Shown piece by piece: positions 57,551-64,000 of a stretch of 64,000 nucleotides of DNA; position 1 is the first letter of the stretch, and each line of letters starts with the position of its first letter. Below the pieces are notes generated by a model. The model saw only the letters and a program-made list of their open reading frames with translations. It had not been told where the DNA came from and ran no database searches. Made by a program: the position numbers and the translations under genes. The stretch is taken from assembly GCA_950295325.1 (NCBI GenBank), contig OX485809.1:41571081-41635080 (forward strand). The letters are read 5' to 3'. The stretch is from Polytrichum commune. Taxonomy: Eukaryota; Streptophyta; Polytrichopsida; Polytrichales; Polytrichaceae.

Positions 57551-58260
57551 TAATTGACCACCCAATAGTTCTTAACAACCCCTTGATGGTCTTGATCGCC
57601 TTTCAAGTCTCTACCCAAAATGTGACAAAAAAAACACAAGATAGATGCAAGTACTTGTTTTACTATTAACCTTCTTCCTGCTAATGAGAGATGTCTTTAA
57701 TGGAGAAATACATAAAAGTAACATCGGGGTTTAGTTTATACCCCGACGTGAATGGGAGCATGTTCTTCTATAATGTGGTCATGTTTAACCAAGCGTCACG
57801 GTAAGGGTGCTTCCTCCCTCTGATGTCTTGAACACCAATATGTGATTCTCGTTTGGATTTTCTTAATGAGAAGATTGTCCACATCATGGATGTTTGATGA
57901 TAGCCCAAATGTAGTCTTCTACATCAATCCATTTCCATTGAAAGGTGTCAAGTTAAATTGGTTTTGCTCTAATAGCACTTTCCCACTATGTTGTTGGTTT
58001 AATCCAATCAACATCTAAGCCCGATGTTGAACTAAATGTGTTGAAAAGTCTAACCAGGTTCCCCACGGCTTCTGCTTCTCCGTCAATTGTAAATGATGTA
58101 TTGTCCACGTTTCGGACGATGATATGGTGTTGTGAATTACCTGGCAAGCTAATCCCTTTAAATATCATATATTCAATGTTTGTTGAGCCATGTGGTTAAA
58201 GACCTTAATGACAAGGAAGAAGTAAGGGGCTAATGGGCAACTTAGGGGGTGACTTAGGAA

Positions 58261-59927
58261 ATTTTAGTTGGAATGGTGCAACCAAAGATATGGTGTAGTA
58301 TATTATTTGTACCTAAAGTTTTGAAATTTGCTAAAGGTAATAAATGATGGATAAAATATGTCATATAAAATTACAAATAATATAAGGTTCTATATAAAAA
58401 TATCTAATGTGTTTTTTTAGAAATATTATACCACGTGGGATAAATTATCTCCATGTTGATAATGGAGAATTTGTATGATTTGCAACAATCCCTTCCTCAA
58501 TGTTGCATTGATATATAAATTGGTCTAAGGTAAGTTGTTCAATCCAAACTTAGCATAACCCATTATAAAAAAGAATAAAAAAAGGTAGTGAAATGGAAGT
58601 CATATGTGACAACGGGGATTAGATATACGTGGAATGTATTTGAGACTATGTCACTTATACAAGTTCAACTATTTCTTTATTTTATGCTACATATACACGT
58701 ATGCATTGATTTGAATAACGCATGTAATGAATGGGTTAATTCTAGATAGCGTCGCTTTTGACATTTTTTAATTTCAAATCATTAAGAAGTTTCCTCCAAA
58801 CCCTCCATATGACATCTTGAGGCCCGTGAGAGCCCATAGGCTTTCTCTCAAAAAGAGAAGCCACCATGAAGCCACGTACGCCTTCATCCACCCACATGTG
58901 GGGGCCCCCCCCCCCCCCCCCCCCCCTCAACCATGTGATTCTTTGATGATTCAAGGATCGACAAGTGCAACTTCTATTCAATTTTGTTATGATATGAAGG
59001 AGAACAATGCTTTGAAATGATTCGAACCTCATGAAAGATCACTGAGACTTGAACAAGGAATCAAATTTTTGTTCGTGCGGGTATTTCCCATTATAAAATC
59101 ATCCATCTTTAGTGTGTGGGCAAAACCCCAAACTTAACCAGTTTTCAAAAAATGGCATTCAAGCTTACTTTGAGAGACACACATTAGCCAAATCAATAAA
59201 TTTTGACTACATCTAGAATAGGCATATGAACTCCAAATTTGGAAATTAGAACTGTCACATGTATGAATGCTAATATATATAACGATCACTGCTTTTATCA
59301 AGGGTCCTAATCCATCTTGCCATCCAAATCTAGAAAACAACTACTGCCCCAACTTGAGAACTTCAACTTTGCAATTATTGGATCTTCTTGAAATCATATT
59401 GAAACGAAGAGATTTCTCTTCCCATATCTTCGTAATGGAGTTGGTTGCCACATAGGTTGGTGATATTGGGGTGAATTGCCCTCGACATCAAGGGTGGTAT
59501 GAAGTTCTAAATTCATTGGAACGCACCCATTAGCAACAAAGGGTTTTAAAGGTTAAGGAAGCAAGCATAATTTGAAAATTCATCTTATATATGAGTGATG
59601 CCCTAGTTAGGTGTGGATCTAAGAACAATCACCAAAAAGACATGTGTTAAAAAATGATTGAACTACGTGTTGAAATTTTGTTAACCATAGCTCAATACTC
59701 AACAAAATTGGGGACCTCTTTGATCACTTAACAAGAAAGGAAATATCGAATAAGATATTCATATAAACTCCAAAAATCACGAGGGAAATTGATGTTGATA
59801 CATTTTAGATTTGCCAAATATCTTGCACTAAATTTGTGTTTCATATCCTACAAGAAGTGGGTGTAGAACTGAAAGTTTTTGTTTGAGACCCACTTACCTT
59901 ACCTTACCTTATGCTTCTAAGGTATGT
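58261..59927. other. Intergenic DNA with a C homopolymer
   Basis: No supported gene. Contains the run of 22 C and a GTGTGGATC(T/C)AAGAACAATCACC phrase near 59620 shared loosely with 40470 and 20010. Confidence 0.35.
58905..58926. repeat. C homopolymer (about 22)
   Basis: Follows GTGGGGG directly; the true length is uncertain in any assembly. Confidence 0.85.
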
Positions 59928-60284
59928 GGTTGTTATTTGGCTCATTTTTCATTTTCTCCAACTTCTATTGATTAGATGTACACAACGAAACTTGTATTGC
60001 AATAGCAAATCTACAATGAAACATCAACAAAAACTGGATAAAAAACTAAACCTCCCCAAATCTAGTTAGGACTATCGAAAGTGCATGTTTGTCGATTCCT
60101 TAATTGGACACGCAAATCCTCTCAATTATGTTCACTATTGAGTGCATGATAAATTAATAAACTTTGAAAAACATGGTCCAATTTGTGAACCTATGTTTTC
60201 ATGGTGTTTATTCTTTCATCTTCACCGAACCACACAACAATCAAGTACAGGTGTCCGATTAAGAAAGGTAACCAAATAACACCC
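59928..60284 (-). repeat. MITE-like repeat, GGGTGTTATT family, copy 3
   Basis: Ends GGTTGTTATTTGG on the left and CCAAATAACACCC on the right. Reverse orientation relative to 40403-40762. It contains GGTGTCCGATTAAGAAAGGT: a single TTAA at the site where copy 2 holds the piggyBac-like element. Confidence 0.6.
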
Positions 60285-62212
60285 ACATGTTACTTTACAT
60301 ATCGATGTGCACATAAGTTTGGGAATATGAGAGATATTAGGTGGGCATCGGTGGAAAAAGGGCAAAGGCCACACTTCATTTATTCTCCAAGAATGAATGA
60401 TAGTGTGGGTGAAGTCGAATCTCTCGAGGCCTCGTATATAAAATGTGCATCTTTATGGGAACATGGGGGGGAGGGAATGAGGGAGACATTGGGACTCGAG
60501 AAGTGTGTTGGTCAAATGCTTTGGCATTTTTCTCATAAATTTTGGGTACATATTAAAATTTTATTGCAAAAGAAGAAATGAATGCTTCGCTTTTGTAAAG
60601 CTCCTAAGTTCCCAAACTTGCCCTCGGTGATAAGCAACTCATTTTGATGCTCCGCAAGGACACGGACTGAGCCCTTAGTATCATCCGTAAAGGTAACTTT
60701 TATTGTAGGAGGAGCTATGAGATTGGGATGGGAAATGATTGCCAAGTTTTGTTTATGTAGTGCCGTGGGGTATGCTAGATATGTTCATTAAACACGCAAC
60801 CTAGGCAAGCTAGATTCAACCTTCATGTGTATGGAAGGAATCGACTCATCGTTTGTATTGCAACCATCTTTGATGCTTCTTGTAAAGATGTTCTCATGAG
60901 GATTTGAACAAGTTGGGAAGAGCATCTTCAAAGTGGACTTGCATGGAAACATGTTCGAGTCAACAGTCCGGGTCCATGTTGATACCGGAATTGAGAATGG
61001 TATACCATCTAATTCAAGAAATTAAAAGTGGATCCATTCTAAACACTCCAATTTAGGCATGGCCTCGGTTGAGAGGCCGTATGTGGGGGGGCCTTTGGTG
61101 GGGAGTTTGGAGGTCTACATAATGAAATTGACCAACTTCTCTTGACTAAAGTAACCGGGTTTTATCATATTACTTGTCTTAAACGGACTCAACTCCAAAC
61201 GCAACACTAAACATTGTATTTAGTGTCACCAATTCTATTTACCTCGCTCAATATTGATTGTAAATTGCATGTGTAGTGTCATTCAACACTAAATGTAAAC
61301 CTGATATTACTTGTCATTCCCTACAAACAAATTTGGACATTATAAATATTACAATGTTTTAATTACTGTCACTTATTAAGTGATTTATCATCCCAAATTC
61401 AATCCTCCATGACAATATTTCACTACATAAGTGCTAGGATGCATAAATTGGATGTAGACCTAAAAAGCGCATCTTACCCTTAGCTCATCACCGTTACCTC
61501 TTGCCGTGAGTTTATGGTAACAAGAAGTAAGGCAGAGGAGTGCTAAAACCTACACCCCACCCAAAAGCAACACCTATAAACGTCTTCCAATTGCCAACAC
61601 TCTATTACCTTGAACAAATTGCCATGGTGTAGGAGTCTCCAAGCCCACATAGTGACATGTTTAGGTGCCATTAGTGTCTCATATCAACCTCCACTACCTC
61701 CATATAGGTTAGGTGACGGGCTCCACTCTATCTCATGCCGGTTCAAGGTGGGTTTAGGGTGGCTTGTCAGTGCATATTATAGCCATTCTATACAGGGTGG
61801 AGGGGAGGGGTGATAGTTCAAGCCCACCAAGCCAAGGGGGTAAGCTCACAAAGCCAAACGGGTTAGTGATGGGAACAAAGGGGGTTGGTTACGAGCAACA
61901 AGGGGATTAGTTTCCAGGATGCAAGGGGACAATTCTATAAGAAAAGCGGGTGGGATCATGGAGGTGGCCATGTTGGGCTCTGATTTAGCGTGGGTTTAGT
62001 ACACAACTATGTTGGGTTGGGTCTAGGCAATGAAGGTGGGGGTCCTCATCACATCCAAGGTTGTCATACACAAGGCCTAGGGATTGGATTGAGAAAGGTA
62101 GTGGTTCTCACTTTAAATATTCATCAAATATTCACTTGAGGCTAAATTTGTTTCTTTGTACCTATGTTTAGCCCAAAGGATAATGTGATTTTTTTATATC
62201 ACCCGCATAGCC

Positions 62213-62300
62213 ATATATGTATGTATATGTATATGTATATGTATGTATGTATTATATGTATTATATGTATATGTATATGTATATATGTATATATATGTGC
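62213..62300. repeat. (TATG)/(TATATG)n microsatellite
   Basis: Alternating GTATA and TGTATATG units over about 85 bp. Confidence 0.9.
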
Positions 62301-63039
62301 AATAGCTCAAAGTGTTGGTTCAAGCACTTTGTACCTTAGGCCATTTAATCCATTGGCATGGTGTTGTCGTCAGGCTCTAACTGGGTCCCCACGCGGGTTG
62401 TCTAAGAAAATACAATAAATATCATATTTAGTATCACTTACCATTTTTAATTACTCAATGCTTTATATAATTACTATTAATGCCCATTTTACTAATTAAG
62501 GATGCTAATATTCTATAATGTCCAAACAACCAATTTGACATTTGTTGGAAAAAGATGAGATATACACAGTGAAGTTATAGTATTGTGTAATTTCAAATAG
62601 TAAGCAACATTAAGTACAATATTCAGTGTATTGGCGAGATTTTTTGCAAGATCAAAACTAATAAATGTCAATAAAGGCATGCGTTCAAGATGCGTTCAAG
62701 TTTCTAGAGAGTTATCCAAGCTTCAATCGAGCTTATCCAAGTTCTCCAAGGTAGATGGGTCCTCAATATTTTTTATTTTTTTACTAGCCTACTTCTTCTA
62801 GGATGTGCAACACAAGAATAGTACGAGTTGGTTAGTCAATCTAGATCAACATTGTAGCCACTTTCATCATAATTTTTGGAGCTCATATGAATATCTTGTT
62901 CATTGCCAAAGTGAAGATTCTTGTGCTCATTAAATGGTCATATCAATCCCTCCCTAATAATATGGACTAATGAGTCTAAAATAATTATCAAATTTTGAGC
63001 TCGATGTCTATTTTCATCTAAACACGTGGTTTTATTTAT

Positions 63040-63115
63040 TTGTTCTTGGAGCCAAACCAAACCACATAGGACTCAAATATAGGTGTTTGATTAAGATAAG
63101 TAACCAAATTAGGCA
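63040..63115 (-). repeat. Partial GGGTGTTATT-family copy with empty TTAA site
   Basis: The reverse complement reads GGTTACTTATCTTAATCAAA then CACCTATATTTGAGTC. This aligns with the sequence on both sides of the piggyBac-like element at 53110-53129 and 54050-54075. Confidence 0.55.
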
Positions 63116-64000
63116 TATGTATCTTATACACTCAAATTGATGCAAGTGAGGCTAAAAAGAAGATATGGATGGTTTAGAGTAAGGTAATTGGGTCTAAAAG
63201 CATCACTTCTAGCCTTTTTCACATTATCGTAAGGTAATTTGTTCATTTAAAAGTGATTTTTTTTCCTTTTTTGTTGTTGAAAATGGTAGAAAATCCATTA
63301 CGAGCAAGCGCATCCAAGTCCATAAATACCGAGAAGTATGATGTGTACCCAACTACATGTAAGCCCATGCGTAAATTGGTTGCCGCCTTGTACTAACAAC
63401 TACCTACATATACAACTAACGATGTTGCATGCCTATGCATGTTGTTGACCCTACCTAGTGGTCCTCGCTACCTTACTTGATGCCAACTACTCACCCTACT
63501 TATATTATCCCTTATGGATGCCCTTTACCTATAGTGTCTCAATGCTTGTCCTATACTTGTCCAACTACCCCCTGCACTTAGAACAATTTAATTGATCCTT
63601 TAGTAGGTTAGGATGTGCACAACACACACAACTAAATCCGATTCCAATAAATCAATACTACAATCATGTACCAAAAATACAATTGCATTTCATGCTTCTT
63701 CAATTGATTTTGCTCCTTCACTCAACTCTTAAGTTAATGAATCCAATACTTGTCACATTCACAATCAATTAACATATATTGGGGGGATCAATCGTATGTG
63801 CCCAAGAGGGTTCCACAAATGTGGGATCAAGCACTTGCACTTTGGAGAGTTTAGCTCCAATGTGTGCCATCACAAGGTGCATGTTTCTCCGGCATTGTGG
63901 TGGATGAAATCCACGATTACAACCATTATACAACCATGAAGGACTTGGCAAATTGTTCTTGATGTTTGTGTGTAAACTTCTCTCCCTTCCGCACAATGCT

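Larger units (their letters stand above)
55240..58260 (-). pseudogene. Decayed LINE (L1-type) reverse transcriptase region
   Basis: Read on the minus strand. 58245-58170: CPLAPYFFLVIKVFNHMAQQ. 58168-57986: FKGISLPG, NVDNTSFTIDGEAEAVGNLV, SGLDVDWIKPTT; the catalytic block, normally (Y/F)ADD, reads VDN, so activity is lost. 57700-57640: SLAGRRLIVKQVLASIL. After the pogo-like element (56903-57550) come degenerate maturase-like parts, then 55760-55600 with CALLPFMEALHIFCDCRVVC and HFAKLALETFGL, which is the zf-RVT end typical of plant LINEs. Many stops and frame changes are present. The 5' part with the endonuclease is not seen. LINEs copy themselves by target-primed reverse transcription. Confidence 0.72.
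60285..64000. other. Terminal intergenic stretch
   Basis: No gene is supported. Repeats noted: CACTAAACATTGTATTTAGTGT and ACACTAAATGTAAA phrases at 61205-61310 (CACTAAATAT family), a (TATG)n microsatellite, and a partial GGGTGTTATT-family copy at about 63040-63115 with TTAA at 63091-63094. Confidence 0.35.

Noticed and set aside
62300-62410. Second SINE or tRNA-like sequence (ATAGCTCAAAGTGTTGGTTC)
   Set aside because: The A-box-like word has no acceptable B box at the right distance.

Overview
The window is nuclear DNA of a land plant. Genes are few and spliced with GT-AG introns, intergenic DNA is AT-rich, and plant-type transposable elements of almost every class are nested in one another. 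A CUB domain fused to an EXORDIUM-like protein, a chromodomain Ty3/gypsy element, pogo-like and piggyBac-like elements and a decayed adenine-methyltransferase-like gene fit a bryophyte or other seedless plant better than a flowering plant. That placement is inference and cannot be narrowed further from this sequence.

Layout. 1-1204: no firm gene. 1205-5330: decayed Mutator-like element (MULE) whose ends are tandem repeats in opposite orientation; its transposase remnant (minus strand, FAR1/MULE core plus SWIM finger) is split by a 533-bp hAT-like insertion. 7741-11142: four-exon gene for a secreted EXORDIUM/PHI-1-like protein with a C-terminal CUB domain. 12339-14645: long-TIR element with a nested fold-back element and tandem arrays. 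15994-16382: a MITE. 16813-17313: pogo-like deletion derivative. 20219-20855: direct repeat. 21193-22657: N6-adenine-methyltransferase-like pseudogene. 23364-31090: complete chromodomain Ty3/gypsy retrotransposon (348-bp LTRs, TSD TCAAG) carrying two smaller insertions. 32541-37402: four-exon cytochrome P450 (clan 71) with unusual active-site residues. 39005-39396: unrecognised protein-like stretch. 40403-40762, 53105-54384 and 59928-60284: copies of a MITE-like family. 41493-41765: hAT transposase C-terminal fragment. 47700-47835: tRNA-derived SINE-like sequence. 47950-49950: purine-rich island. 53130-54049: piggyBac-like element with TTAA duplication, inserted in a copy of the MITE-like family. 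55240-58260: decayed LINE (minus strand) interrupted by a second pogo-like element. The rest is intergenic DNA with scattered repeats.

Only the EXORDIUM-CUB gene and the P450 look like intact host genes. They do not form an operon or an evident pathway. The strongest observations are (1) the piggyBac-like element with related empty sites elsewhere in the window, (2) a gypsy element with nearly identical LTRs but several coding breaks and two passenger insertions, which implies it moved as an already defective copy, (3) the EXORDIUM-CUB fusion, and (4) the P450 lacking the usual I-helix acid/threonine pair. All coordinates and comparisons were made by eye, with no alignment software.
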